Of a DNA stretch of 64,000 bases, positions 1-10,170 are shown piece after piece; the stretch's first letter is position 1, and each line of letters starts with the position of its first letter. The translations under genes and the position numbers were made by a program. This DNA is from Chytriomyces cf. hyalinus JEL632 (Eukaryota; Chytridiomycota; Chytridiomycetes; Chytridiales; Chytriomycetaceae), in assembly GCA_025435555.1 (NCBI GenBank), contig JAIWWG010000002.1, positions 928,933 through 992,932 on the forward strand, read 5' to 3'. The notes below the pieces were generated by a model. The model did not search any database. It was not told the origin of the DNA and saw only the letters and a program-made list of their open reading frames with translations.

Positions 1-16
1 AGCCAAAACAGATCTG

Positions 17-43
17 GAAGGCCCACGAATTTACAACTAATTC
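17..43 (+). repeat. Left terminal inverted repeat of the Harbinger-like element
   Basis: It begins GAAGGCCCACGAATTTAC and pairs with the reverse complement of 2791-2817 over 27 bp with one mismatch. The CTG at 14-16 is the left target-site duplication. Confidence 0.92.
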
Positions 44-102
44 CTTTTTTACTTTCACCTTCCCATTGTTGTTATTTCAACCAATAAATCATTCTCTTTT
101 AT

Positions 103-1063
103 TCATCGTAGTTTTCCATGCAGGTCATAAAGTGGCTGGCGACGTAACTTGACTTGTGTGATTTGTGAAACTGCTTTGAACACACGAAAATGGCTGTTTC
201 TGTCAGATCTAAACAGCGAGGTGAGAATCCTGAAGTCCTTGAATCTCTTGTTCACAGTCTCATGTCGTGCACCCATCTGCTTCAGGTTGTGATTGTGAGC
301 TCTGGTGGCTGCAGAGGTGATCACCATCTTTGTGATCAGCCTTGTGTCGCCTCGGTAACCCTGATCAGCAGCAACCCTCTCACCAGGTTCAATGAGGCGC
401 AAGAGAGTCTCCTGGGCCATTTTCAAGTCAGGCCACTTCCCACACGGGACCCCGCCACCCACGTAGACGATCTTGCTGGTTCCCAGGGCCACAGCAACTT
501 GGTAGCGGAAGCCAGCATGCTTGAACTTGTGACTGTACAAGTCTTGATCAAGTGGACGGGCCTCAGTGACAAGCATATCGACACCATCGACGTAACAAGA
601 CGGTCTTTTTATTGGCCATTGTTCGAATCTCTGCTCAAAATGGATCTGTTTTTAAGTAATTTTTGAGTGGTTGTTAAAAATAAATATGTTTGAACATTTG
701 TTGAAATGAGAAAATTTTCACCTCGTCCATCATTCCAAAACAACTGATCCCTTCGTACACCTTGTCCCTCCAATTGCTTTCAGATGTGTTGAACTTTGCT
801 GCTGCTATTGCTTCAGTGGGGTATGTTTTCAGGTAGAACAGGCTCCACAGAAAGTGAATCTTCTGGAGTCGACTCGAGTAAAAGTGGCGTTGCACGATCT
901 TCCACAGATCAACAGCAGACTCCACCAGAAGACCAAAGTGAGCAATGAACCGTCGATTCCAGAGGTCTTGGTGTCGGTGGTAGGACTCAAAGGACTTGCC
1001 AATGTGTGGGGAGGCCAGTCTGATCAGAAGTGAGAGTTGGTGATCCCACTCAAACTGGGACAT
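103..1063 (-). CDS. DDE transposase (Harbinger-like), two exons
   Basis: Exons 1063-722 and 645-103 join in phase across a 76-bp intron (donor GTGAAA at 721, acceptor CAG at 648-646) to give about 294 residues. The first exon holds a helical segment of the type preceding the catalytic core in this family (LWSLFYLKTYPTEAIAAAKF). The second carries the core: the first Asp in YVDGVDM, the second in VAADQGYRG, and the catalytic Glu in RHETVNKRFK. All three acidic residues are present and no stops interrupt them. It should cut and paste the surrounding element in the nucleus. It is divergent from the Myb-like gene, and the two share the 1064-1732 spacer. A short 5' exon further upstream cannot be excluded, as Harbinger transposases are often longer. 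Confidence 0.85.
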
Positions 1064-1732
1064 GCCAAAGTGGACTGAAACAGAGAAGTGAATAAAGAAG
1101 TCGATCCCTTATGCTCTTTATTGTTCCAACAATCTTCAATCAACACGTGTCTGAAATGGCGTGGCCAGTCTGTGATGAGCAGTGATCAGATGCAACATTG
1201 CAGACTGGCAGTTGTACCTTTGGCTTGCGAAACCCTCAAAGCAGCCTGTGAATACTGAACTGAATTGAACTGAATTGAACTGAACGTGATGAATCCTCTT
1301 TTTGGTGTTCACACATTTTATTGACAAAATCACATGTATCGTATGAACGCCTGCATGGATCAATGAACAACAGTGAACATGAACTGGGCCAACCCAGATT
1401 CATCCGAGTTCACCACATAGCCATTTTATATATTTATTTTAAAAGAGTAGCAATAAATAAACAGCGGTGTTGCTGCACAGTTGCGCATAAAAAAGCATTC
1501 ATGGCATACTGCTGGCGTTCACGAGTGTTCACTGTTTGTATTTTTGGAATTTACGAATGTGTTCACCAAGTTCATGAATTTACTGAATTCACCTGAACTG
1601 AATTTGGCATGCCCAAATGCTGTGCAGCGTGGCTAAACAAATAAAAAAAAGAACAACAAGCCACAATCACATGGCGCGCTCTTGTTTGCACTATATAAAC
1701 TCGTCATTCTTGTTGTTTCTTTGAGCAGAATC
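1064..1732. promoter_or_regulatory. Divergent spacer between the two transposon genes
   Basis: No supportable coding sequence. It contains a short tandem array of GAACTGAATT units near 1251-1284, related GAATTCACCTGAACTGAATT copies near 1580-1605, and a TATATAAA-like box at about 1692, 40 bp before the Myb-like ATG. The repeated motifs on both sides suggest subterminal or promoter binding sites for the element's own proteins (inference). Confidence 0.45.
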
Positions 1733-2724
1733 ATGAAAAGACAGAAGGCAAATCTCACAGGTGCCCATTGGACACACGAGCATGATGCTCTTCTCTTCGA
1801 CTACATCAAGCAGCATGACACTGGAGGCAAGACGGGCACGGATGTCAAAGCAGCGGTTCCGATTCTTCGACCATTTCAAGCCCCCACACTGAACGCCAAG
1901 CTTCGATCAATGCGCAACAAAATCAATGGTAAAGGTGGTGAGTAAATTTTTATAAGGTTTTTCGTTACACAACAAAAATTCTAAAATTTGTTCAATTTAT
2001 TTCAGATTTCAATCCTCGCCAAGACAATCTGCCAATGGACCTTTCAAGCTTCCAATCCGGACAGTTGCCAGCTGGCGATGACGACGATTCTGATGATGAG
2101 ACGGTCGTTCCTGCACCACATGTTGCATTCCCTGCAATGTGTCGTGACCCAAGCCAAGCCTCAGCCACCCCAGTCCGCCCTGTGCCCAAGCGCCAGAAAC
2201 CCGACAGCCCAAAGAAATCCACGGTCGTTGATGCCAACATGTACACGAAAGCTGTTGTGAGGGCAACACCTTTTGCGTCCACCTTGCGCCTCCACGATCT
2301 GATGAGGTTCATGGATGAGAACACTGGGCTGCACCATGTGCAGATTATCCTGCGTATTGTGACCGATCATGAGATCACGTTCAACGTTACAGCTGACGGA
2401 AAGCAGCTCGTGTACCTGATCAAGCCCAAGACTGTTTCTGCCAAGCACTTTGTTGATCCAACTCAAGTCAGTTTGGACTACTCACCAAACCAAGCCATCA
2501 TCCAGTACTTCCACAATGACCCTGGGACGGAGGAGTTCAGTTACACGATCAACTTGCCTGAACCAGTTGACTCCAACTGCATCAGCAGCAGATCAGTGAT
2601 GCGGGTGGTCGAAAGACTTGACACGAGCGGACACCTGGTGCAATTTGAGCAGCCTGTTGCCAAAGTGTTAGTCTACATGGTGTCAGGTCAACGCAATGGG
2701 GATCGTGAAAGTGATTGGTCATAG
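1733..2724 (+). CDS. Myb/SANT-like accessory protein of the transposon, two exons
   Basis: Exons 1733-1937 and 2006-2724 join in phase (donor GTGAGT, acceptor TTTCAG) and give about 307 residues. The first 65 residues resemble a Myb/SANT trihelix-type module: a Trp-containing start (GAHWTHEHDALLFDYIKQ) and basic helices ending in KLRSMRNKING. In Harbinger elements the second gene encodes such a protein, which binds the transposon ends and helps bring the transposase into the nucleus; that role is inferred here. The middle of the protein has an acidic stretch (DDDDSDDE) and a basic PKRQKP segment that could serve as nuclear localisation signal. The C-terminal 150 residues are folded-looking but unrecognised. 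Confidence 0.75.
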
Positions 2725-2790
2725 GTGCTTTATTGCGCGGCGGCTGTTCCTTCCCAACTTTTTTTTTTTTGTCATTTATAAATAAAAACA

Positions 2791-2817
2791 GAATTAGTCG
2801 TAAATTCGTGGGCCTTC
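2791..2817 (-). repeat. Right terminal inverted repeat of the Harbinger-like element
   Basis: Reverse complement of the left end, followed by CTG at 2818-2820. Removing the element and one CTG restores an uninterrupted CTGCAG at the target, about 100 bp upstream of the membrane-protein gene at 2920. Confidence 0.92.
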
Positions 2818-2919
2818 CTGCAGGATTTCCCATTTTGTTTTTTTTGTCCAACAGCAGCAACAACAATAGCACCTCACCTGGGTGCGAGGGAAATAGTTCA
2901 AATTTCTCTCGTTCCCATT

Positions 2920-3872
2920 ATGTCGCAACTAGGTGAAGGAAACTTGGTTACAGGATGGATAATCGTTGTCCTGCTTGGCGTCATGGCCGTCGCCATACTC
3001 TTGCAGCCCTACCTGATTCTGTTTGAAGAACTCAACAGACGCGGAAAGCCTTGGACCCTCGAAAACATATGCAGCCGAATCAATGTATACCAGCTCGCTC
3101 TGAGTTTGTCGTGCGTATTCTACCTGTACAGTATCAGGAGGCTGTTTCTGGAAAATGAAGAGTCGGAATCGAACGATTTGAAAGTGTATTCTGCAACGAG
3201 TCTTGGACTCTGCGAGTCATTCTACGTGAGAGTCTTTTTATTTATTTTTCGAAACAGTTCCAAGTAATCTCTCTTTCATTGGAATGAAAGGTGCTGTTTT
3301 CATGGAAGCGTTCTTCAGAGCTCGTCAAATCACAGGTCAGCTCCAAGTTTGCGACCGCGCTGAAATACATAGTCCATATAGCTCCTCTCTTGTACATTTC
3401 TCCGGGAGTATTCCTGCTTCTCAAGTGGCAGAAGGCGCACAATATTGGTCTGGTGTTGAACGGGGTGCTGACCTTGACACTGGATGGAGTATTTGCAACT
3501 CGGTTCCTGCGTCAAATGCTGGAACTACGCAATGTAAACATCTCCGTGCCTGAAGAATTTAAAATCATCTCTTTCTACGGCCTCTTGTCGTGCTTATTCT
3601 GCTGCTTATGCGTAGCGTGCTTTGCCGCGACTCTTTTGATGAACCCCATTCCAGACAGCCACGCTCTCCCACAAAACGCGCCTCTTTCGTTTTACATTAC
3701 GTATAATCTTTTGCTAGTATTTTTGGTACTTGTTGCTTCGACGGCGCTTGTGATGAAGTGGAGGCTTGGACATCCGACAATGTTTGCGCGAGAATCTGTT
3801 CAGAGTCTTGTGCGCGACTTTCTTTCAGTTTCAGAAAAGGACGGTGCTGTCAGGTCAAAGAATCCTCTTTAA
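2920..3872 (+). CDS. Multi-pass membrane protein of unknown function
   Basis: Exons 2920-3225 and 3291-3872 join in phase 0 (donor GTGAGA, acceptor AAAG) to give about 295 residues. Hydrophobic spans are visible near residues 10-35 (GWIIVVLLGVMAVAILL), 55-75, 115-140, 150-170, 190-215 and 235-255, so six or seven transmembrane helices are likely, with a hydrophilic C-terminal tail. The layout is compatible with a 7TM receptor-like or sensor protein, but no diagnostic motif is seen and no function is claimed. AATAAA follows the stop at about 3886. The Harbinger-like element ends about 100 bp upstream, so it sits in or next to this promoter. Confidence 0.7.
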
Positions 3873-4347
3873 TTGTTTTGGTTCAATAAAAGAAGTGATT
3901 AAGTTGGCGTTTGTGTTGATGATTTTTTCGCGGTTTTTTCTTTTCAGGGCAACTGCTTTCATCCTCACCAACTGGACCACAGAAATGATGAGCAAACCAC
4001 CAAATAAATAGGAATGCATGTTTCTTGGCTGCAAGGGAGCATTTCTCATGTCGGCTCGTTACTCTGACTGCAGGCTCATCAAGCGACTGCTTGGCATTGG
4101 CAGTGATTTCTCCACAACCCAAACATGGAAATCCGCTCATGCGAAAAATATTTCAACACTCTCCCAGCATAAAATCTACTCTCAGAAAGTCACCTCTGCG
4201 CTCCGGCGTAGTTTTTCCTGAACCTGTTCACACGCTAGGCCAATTTTGAAGCCAGACAATCCGTTCCCACCCCCAATCTCCAACATCTACTTAAGCCAGC
4301 AACATTGAAGACTTTCGAAAGCACAAAAAACCAACTGAAGATTCACA
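3873..4347. other. Intergenic region without a supportable gene
   Basis: AT-rich, with a poly-A signal for the upstream gene near 3886. The final 80 bases are the presumed 5' leader of the repeat-protein gene at 4348. Short open frames here lack any recognisable feature. Confidence 0.5.
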
Positions 4348-5352
4348 ATGCTCTTCCCCACTCTCCTCTGCTTCCTCGCCACTGTCAGCATTTCCCACCA
4401 ATCGCCCGTCGCGCTGGACCGACGCCAAACCAATGAGCAAATCCAAGCTCTCCAGGCTCAACAAGTCGGTGCTCCTCCAGCAGTTCAAGCTCAAATCCAG
4501 CAGCAAATTGGTGCTGCATTAAATGCGCAAGCTGGAGTTTCCTCGGCTGCTACCGCGTACCAGGCCCAGATTCAAGCTCTCCAGGCCCAGATGATTGGCG
4601 CTGAACCAGCCGTTCAAGAGCAGATCCAACGACAAATTGTTGCAATCATGAATGCTCAGACTGGAGTTTCCTCGGCTGCTACCGCGTACCAGGCCCAGAT
4701 TCAAGCTCTCCAGGCCCAGATGATTGGCGCTGAACCAGCCGTTCAAGAGCAGATCCAACGACAAATTGTTGCAATCATGAATGCTCAGACTGGAGTTCCC
4801 TCAGCTGCTACCGCGTACCAGGCCCAGATTCAAGCTTTGCAAGCTCAGATGATTGGCGCTGAACCAGCTGTTCAAGCACAGATCCAGAAACAAATTGCCG
4901 CGATCATGAATGTTCAGACTGGAGTTTCCTCGGCGGCGACTGCTCAGCAAGCGCAAATTCAAGCGCTGCAGGCACAAATGGTGGGCCTCCGCCCCGAGTT
5001 GCAGGCGCAGGTACAACAACAGATTGCCAATATTCAAAGCGGAGGAACGTGGGGTGCCAATGGCTGGCAGTGGAATGGAGTTTCCAACACATGGAACAAT
5101 GGATACTATAACGCATGGAATGGTTGGAACGGATGGAACCAGGGAGCCAACACTGGCTGGTACAGTGGATGGAATGGAAACACAAACGCGTGGAACTGGA
5201 ACAGTGGATGGAACGGAATGAATGCAAACTGCAACGCGCTCAGGACACAAATCACCGGGCTTCAGAACCAAATGACTGGAGCCGACTCCGCTACGCAAGC
5301 GGCGCTTCAAAAGCAGCAGCAGGTGATCATGGCGCAGATGGTGGGTTGCTGA
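4348..5352 (+). CDS. Secreted 42-residue-repeat protein with W/N/G-rich tail
   Basis: A single exon encodes 334 residues. It starts with a signal-peptide-like segment (MLFPTLLCFLATVSIS) followed by a possible dibasic processing site (LDRR). Residues about 28-230 are five tandem copies of a roughly 42-residue unit of the form IQALQAQMIGAEPAVQEQIQ plus a short ATAYQAQ linker, predicted to be helical or coiled-coil. Residues 230-295 are rich in Trp, Asn and Gly (NGWNGWNQG type). The C-terminus returns to a half-repeat and ends in Cys. The protein is probably extracellular and structural or adhesive (inference); no catalytic motif is present. Intact, with a good ATG context and AATAAA at about 5406. 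Confidence 0.8.
   Translation: MLFPTLLCFLATVSISHQSPVALDRRQTNEQIQALQAQQVGAPPAVQAQIQQQIGAALNAQAGVSSAATAYQAQIQALQAQMIGAEPAVQEQIQRQIVAIMNAQTGVSSAATAYQAQIQALQAQMIGAEPAVQEQIQRQIVAIMNAQTGVPSAATAYQAQIQALQAQMIGAEPAVQAQIQKQIAAIMNVQTGVSSAATAQQAQIQALQAQMVGLRPELQAQVQQQIANIQSGGTWGANGWQWNGVSNTWNNGYYNAWNGWNGWNQGANTGWYSGWNGNTNAWNWNSGWNGMNANCNALRTQITGLQNQMTGADSATQAALQKQQQVIMAQMVGC
4557..4934 (+). repeat. Three near-identical 126-bp tandem repeats inside the repeat-protein gene
   Basis: Three adjacent 126-bp units code the central repeats. The first two are almost identical at the nucleotide level, including synonymous positions, which shows recent duplication. The third has several differences, and the flanking copies are more diverged. 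Confidence 0.85.
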
Positions 5353-5884
5353 GACTGTCTTTTCTTATGTGTTTTATGTTTGCTGCTTCGGTTCGAGGAG
5401 TTTGAAATAAAAAATTATTGGAAAATTGTTGGATGAGTGCTGGCGATACTTCATACTTCACCATGCCGACGCCCATTGGGTGACGGAAGTAGTGCTTGTG
5501 CCGACACCGATGAAAATAGATGGGCGGCGGGATTGGCCGTGTGTAATAATAGATGCAGGCACCCTACCGTCTCAACTCACACAGAGAACGAGCCCAAGGT
5601 CTTGGGTCGCCTCTACCAGAGTGCAAGAACTTTACTCCCACGTAGAATCATTGAAGCAAACCTTGAAGGCGAAAGGCACCGCCCAAAAACTGTTCCTGAG
5701 TATATCATGCCATTCCCTTGCAGTGCGCACCGGTTTGCATTGCAGACAACGCGCTTTAGGCTGGTTCTGATGTTGACGCGTGCGTCAAATGAGCGACCAA
5801 TCTGATCAGCTGCCCATCTTTTTAATAAATTGTGGCTCGTAAACTGAGTTCGTAAATCCCAGAAAAAAAGAAAAGAAAAAAGAA
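5353..5884. other. Intergenic region without a supportable gene
   Basis: The first part is 3' flank of the repeat-protein gene. The A-rich last 40 bases form the leader of the uridine kinase gene. The open frames at 5426-5805 have no recognisable domain or codon pattern and are not called. Confidence 0.45.
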
Positions 5885-7754
5885 ATGGGCGACAGTGGCG
5901 GCGGAATCACCGACGGCGACCAGAAGCTGAAACGAGGACGATTCCCTTGGTATACACATCATACACATCTGTTGTATACATGGCCGATATCGAGCATGCG
6001 AAAGCTCATCTCATTGCGTGTTCAGGTTCTCCCTCGATGGAACTCCGCACAAGCCGTACATTATTGGAATCGGAGGTGGCTCTGCCTCAGGAAAGACTTC
6101 CGTCGCAAACATCATCATCAAGGAACTTGGCGTGCCGTGGGTATGTCTTTTGAGTTTTGTGTCTTTTGAGTGTGGCGCTCATTCAAAAAAAACAAAAACA
6201 AACACAAGGTGGTCCTTGTGCAGATGGACAGTTTCTACAAGAGTCTGACCAAGGAACAGATTGAACAAGCGTACCAAAATAACTACAACTTTGACCATCC
6301 TGATTCGTTTGACTTTGACATTCTCGAGGCGACTTTGAAGAATCTGAAGGACGGGTGAGTTATTTGACACTCAGACACACGGCAAACTGACAAGAAACTC
6401 ATTGGAAAAAAATAGCGTGCAAGTGGATGTCCCCGTGTACGACTTCAACACCCACTCGCGTCTCAAGGACACGTCAACGAGCATTTACGGCGCAAACATT
6501 GTCATTTTCGAAGGCATCTTTGCCTTGCACGACCCCAAAGTACGAGAACTGATGGACCTGATGCTGTTCGTCGACACGGATTCAGATGTTCGACTTGCGC
6601 GCAGATGTAAGGCAACTCTTGAGTTTATTTCTTTGATTGAACCAACACTGAAATTTTGCAAAACACTGACTTTACAAAATAGTGCGTCGTGACATTGCGG
6701 AACGTGGCCGAGACATTCATGGCGTTCTCTCGCAATACAAAAAGTTCGTGAAACCCGCATTCGACGACTACATTTACCCCACAATGAAGCACGCAGACGT
6801 CATTGTCCCACGTGGAAGCGATAATGTCGCTGCAATCAGCGTCATTACTCAACACATTATTCGCGAAATGGATGCGCGTGATTTGAGTCTTCGTTCGCAA
6901 TTGCTCAAGATCAAGTATCCGAAAGAGAAACCTGCCTCGGTTGCGCTGTTGGACCCGAATCCAGAAGTTGCCAGCATGCTGTTGCTGTTGCAGGACAAGT
7001 CTCTTGACAAGAGCGATTTTGCGTTCAATGTCGACAGACTGTCTCGGTTGGTGGTTGAGCGGGGCTTAGTCGAGTACGAACTGAGTCAAGAAGCGAATGT
7101 CGAAGGTGTTTTGAAGCTGCATCAAAAGGTACGAACCCATCATTCTCTGCGTGCGTAAAGGGCTTTAGAATTGAAATATTTCAAAAAGATGTGCGCCGTT
7201 GAAGTCACGCGCACAAGCGGCCCTTCCATGTTACGCGGTTTAACCCAAGTTTTAAACCACCTCCCACTCGGCTCCATCATGCTCGTCCAAACAAGAGACG
7301 TTACATCACCAAAACCATCCAGCGAAGACTCTCCAACCTCCCTGCTCGCAAAAGAAGTTGCCGAAATCGAACTGCATCACATGAACTTGCCCAAAGATAT
7401 TAAAGACCGGGTCGTGATTATCACGGATGTGACGACTTCAACGGGCGCGGCTGCTATGATGGCTGTTCGTGTCGTTTTGGATCACGGCGTGAAGGAGGTA
7501 AAGTTTAAAACCACTGCTTTCCTGATCCATCAACTTTTTTTCTAAACATGTTGCATGTTCGATTTTTTCAGAAAAACATCATCTTCCTATCCCTCGTTGC
7601 AACAGCACACGGTCTTCACGTGCTTACGAACGCATTCCCAGCCGTCAAGATTGCCACTGCAGAAGTCGTTTCTGAAATTGATGATGGATTCCGGCGCATT
7701 TCTGAAATTGGACACTTTGGGGACCGAAGCTTTGCTGATTTGGGGCAAGCTTAA
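5885..7754 (+). CDS. URK1: Uridine kinase / uracil phosphoribosyltransferase-like bifunctional protein
   Basis: Seven exons (5885-5949, 6026-6140, 6209-6354, 6416-6606, 6683-7128, 7189-7497, 7572-7754) join in phase to about 484 residues, close to yeast Urk1 and animal UCKL1. The N-terminal half is a P-loop uridine/cytidine kinase: Walker [12 protein letters not shown] near residue 35, then [28 protein letters not shown] and [10 protein letters not shown]. The C-terminal half is a UPRT-type fold with [22 protein letters not shown] at the PRPP-loop position, and a terminal [16 protein letters not shown] block. The usual PRPP motif is altered, as in many UCKL proteins, so phosphoribosyltransferase activity may be lost. 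It phosphorylates uridine and cytidine in pyrimidine salvage in the cytosol. The gene symbol follows the yeast orthologue. Confidence 0.92.
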
Positions 7755-8081
7755 AGAAAAAAAAAGTACACAATATTGGACGATTTTTTTCTTTTTTCAT
7801 TCGATGAGGGGGCGGAATGTGCTGGGACAGTTTTGTTTCAGTGCTTCGATCAAAAAGCAGTAAGAAGAAATACAGATAAATATTAATGGTGTGTTATGAA
7901 GGAATGTGATGGAGGGATTCGAATGCAGAAAGATTTTGAGAAATGCTGGCGCTTGTTCGATATGCTGACGCGTTGAGGCCATGCAGAAAGATCACAAAAG
8001 AGTCATCATCGCATGCGACTCAAGCATCCAAAAAGACACTTTAATTCAACATCACACACCAATCCCCGCAACAAAAAACAT
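7755..8081. other. Convergent intergenic spacer
   Basis: Lies between the converging 3' ends of the uridine kinase and OLA1 genes. It contains A-rich runs and no supportable gene. Confidence 0.5.
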
Positions 8082-9799
8082 CTACTTCTTGGACGCATTC
8101 ACCTGTCCAGCCTTGAAATGAATAATATCTCCATCCGTAATCACAGTCTCCCGTCCCTTCATCATGTACTTTCCAGCAGCCTTCACAGCCACCTCACTTC
8201 CCAACTCAATCAAATCACTATACTTCATAATCTCAGCCATAATAAACCCCTTCTCAAAGTCCGTGTGAATGACTCCAGCCGCTTGTGGGGCTTTAGTACC
8301 TTGCCTGATCGTCCAGCATCGCACTTCCATGGGACCGCAGGTGAAAAAGTAAAACAGGCGCAGAGCGCTGTATCCGGTGGTGATGATTTTGGGGAGCACG
8401 GAAATGATGGGGACAGTGATTTCGTGCTTTGCGGCGAGTTGGGTGCAGTAGTCGGTTCGTTCGGTGTCGGTTTCGAGCTGGCTGAGGGCGTTTTCGAAAG
8501 TTCCAGAGTATGGGATCAAAACGTCGCCCTGTTCGATTTGATTGCGCCATGGAGAAATATACAAAGGTTGGAAATTTTGAGCAAGAGACATGTGAAAAGA
8601 AATTTTTGAACTTACGGGGTAGTTTTCGTCGATCCAGGCCTTGATCTTGGGCAACCACTTGTTCTTCTTGCGGGCATAGTCTTTTTCAGAAAGGTTGCAG
8701 AGGTAGACAACGGGCTTGGCAGTAATGAGCTGGAATTCGTTGATGATATCAATTTCCTTTCCAGTCCAGTCACCTGTCGAAAGCAAAACAAGACACAGTA
8801 CATCATCAGGACATGAAAACTACAAAAAAAAAAAAAAAAAAAAAAAAAAACAAACCGGTACGCGCATCCTTCTTCTTCTCCACAACCCATTCATAAATCT
8901 TTTTGACGGCAGCAAACTCCTCCTTCTTGCTCTTGTCCCCATTCACACCCAACCGCGCAACATCCCTTCCTTTACTCTCATAATGCTTGGTAATCAATTC
9001 ACAATCCTTCAACCGCAACTCTGTATGAATAATCTCCAAATCACGCACAGGATCCACAGCGCCTTCAACGTGAATCACATCCGCATCATCAAACGCACGG
9101 CACAAGTGGAAAATCCCGTCCACAGCCCTAATGTGGGATAAAAAGGCGTTTCCGAGTCCTTGGCCTTCATGGGCGCCCTTGACGAGTCCAGCAATGTCGA
9201 TACAAGTGAGGTAGGCGGGGACTTTTTTGGAACTGTTGTAGAGTTTGTAGAGGACGTCGATGCGTGGGTCTGGGACTTCGACGCGGGCTTCTTCGGGGTC
9301 GATTGTGCTGGGGGTTTTATTTTTGGTTGTGAGTTGGTGTGAGTGAAAGTAATTGGGGTGGGGGGTGGGGAAGGGTTTTTCGGCAGGGGAGCTTACCAGA
9401 AGGGAAAGTTTTCAGACGGAGCACTGGAGTTTGTGAGGGCGTTGAAGAAGGACGACTTTCCAACGTTGGGCAGACCAACAATACCCTGTGTTTTATCGAG
9501 AAGCATCATAGAGGAAAAACACGGACGTCAGACCATTCGATCGATTCGGAGTATCAGATGAGAAAAGGAGTTCAAACCATCTTCAAGTTGTTTCTGTTTC
9601 AAACAAAGTGTTGTGTTTTAATGCGCCAGAACTCCCCCGATTGCATATGAACCGCTCACCCTGGACGACCCAGCAAAGGCTTCTCGGCAACAACGTTCTT
9701 CTTTGGTGGCTGAATGGATGCAGTGGGGAGGAGGAGGAGTTCGTTGGTGAGTTTGAGTCAGGCAATGCCCGAGAAGTGGATAAGCCGGTTGCATACCAT
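8082..9799 (-). CDS. OLA1: Obg-like ATPase 1 (YchF family)
   Basis: Seven coding exons on the minus strand (9799-9797, 9709-9660, 9593-9578, 9485-9397, 9307-8856, 8773-8616, 8528-8082) join in phase to about 404 residues, the normal OLA1 length. Exon 1 contributes only the ATG, with donor GTATGC directly after it. Exon 3 is a 16-nt microexon. Visible motifs are G1 GLPNVGKSS (which also begins the OLA1-type Switch region), G3-like [20 protein letters not shown], the NLSEKDY specificity segment, and the C-terminal TGS domain ending [12 protein letters not shown]. It hydrolyses ATP and associates with ribosomes and stress pathways in the cytosol (family knowledge). One intron carries a run of about 28 A/T pairs (8823-8850). 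Every splice phase agrees. Confidence 0.95.
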
Positions 9800-10170
9800 G
9801 TTTTCGCAAGTTTTTTTTTTTTTTTTATTGGGCGAAAAAAAGGAAAAATAAATGGATTTGATTGGTTCAACAGCCCCCAACGCGTTTTTTCAGTTGCTCG
9901 TTTCACGCCTTGGTACCATGAATGGGGAGGGGGGGGGGGGGGGGCATCCATATAATAACTGGGGGCACTGACTTTTTTTTTTACTGAAATTCGACAACCA
10001 GAGAAAGACGACTGCTATATGTATCATTTTTTTTTGGATTTTTTTATATCCATCTTTCTAAAGGTTTTTATCAGACAAGGGGGAGGGAGAGGGGAAGAAG
10101 GAAAACAAGAAGGAGAGGAAAAATAAGAGAAACCAAGAGCTCGCGCAACAAGACACCTCACCCCCCCGTT
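9800..10170. other. Low-complexity spacer upstream of OLA1
   Basis: Holds homopolymer runs: a T run near 9811-9826, a G run of 15 or so near 9928-9943, and purine-rich GGGAGGGAGAGGGG at about 10080. It is the 5' flank of OLA1 and the 3' flank of the wall-protein gene. No gene is seen. Confidence 0.5.

Larger units (their letters stand above)
17..2817. mobile_element. Harbinger-like DNA transposon, apparently complete
   Basis: The element is bounded by 27-bp terminal inverted repeats at 17-43 and 2791-2817, which differ at one base (seen directly). The trinucleotide CTG lies immediately outside both ends (14-16 and 2818-2820), consistent with a 3-bp target-site duplication, the size made by PIF/Harbinger elements. 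Inside are two divergent genes: a DDE transposase on the minus strand and a protein with a Myb/SANT-like N-terminus on the plus strand. This two-gene layout is the hallmark of autonomous Harbinger elements. Both reading frames are intact once one intron is removed from each, so the copy could be recent and active. Superfamily assignment rests on TSD length, gene pair and transposase motifs. Confidence 0.88.

Noticed and set aside
190-666. Plus-strand open frame of 158 codons
   Set aside because: It is the antisense of the transposase catalytic exon, which carries recognisable DDE motifs.
5426-5805. Overlapping open frames of 114-122 codons upstream of the uridine kinase gene
   Set aside because: No domain, no start context, and two frames equally open; probably chance.
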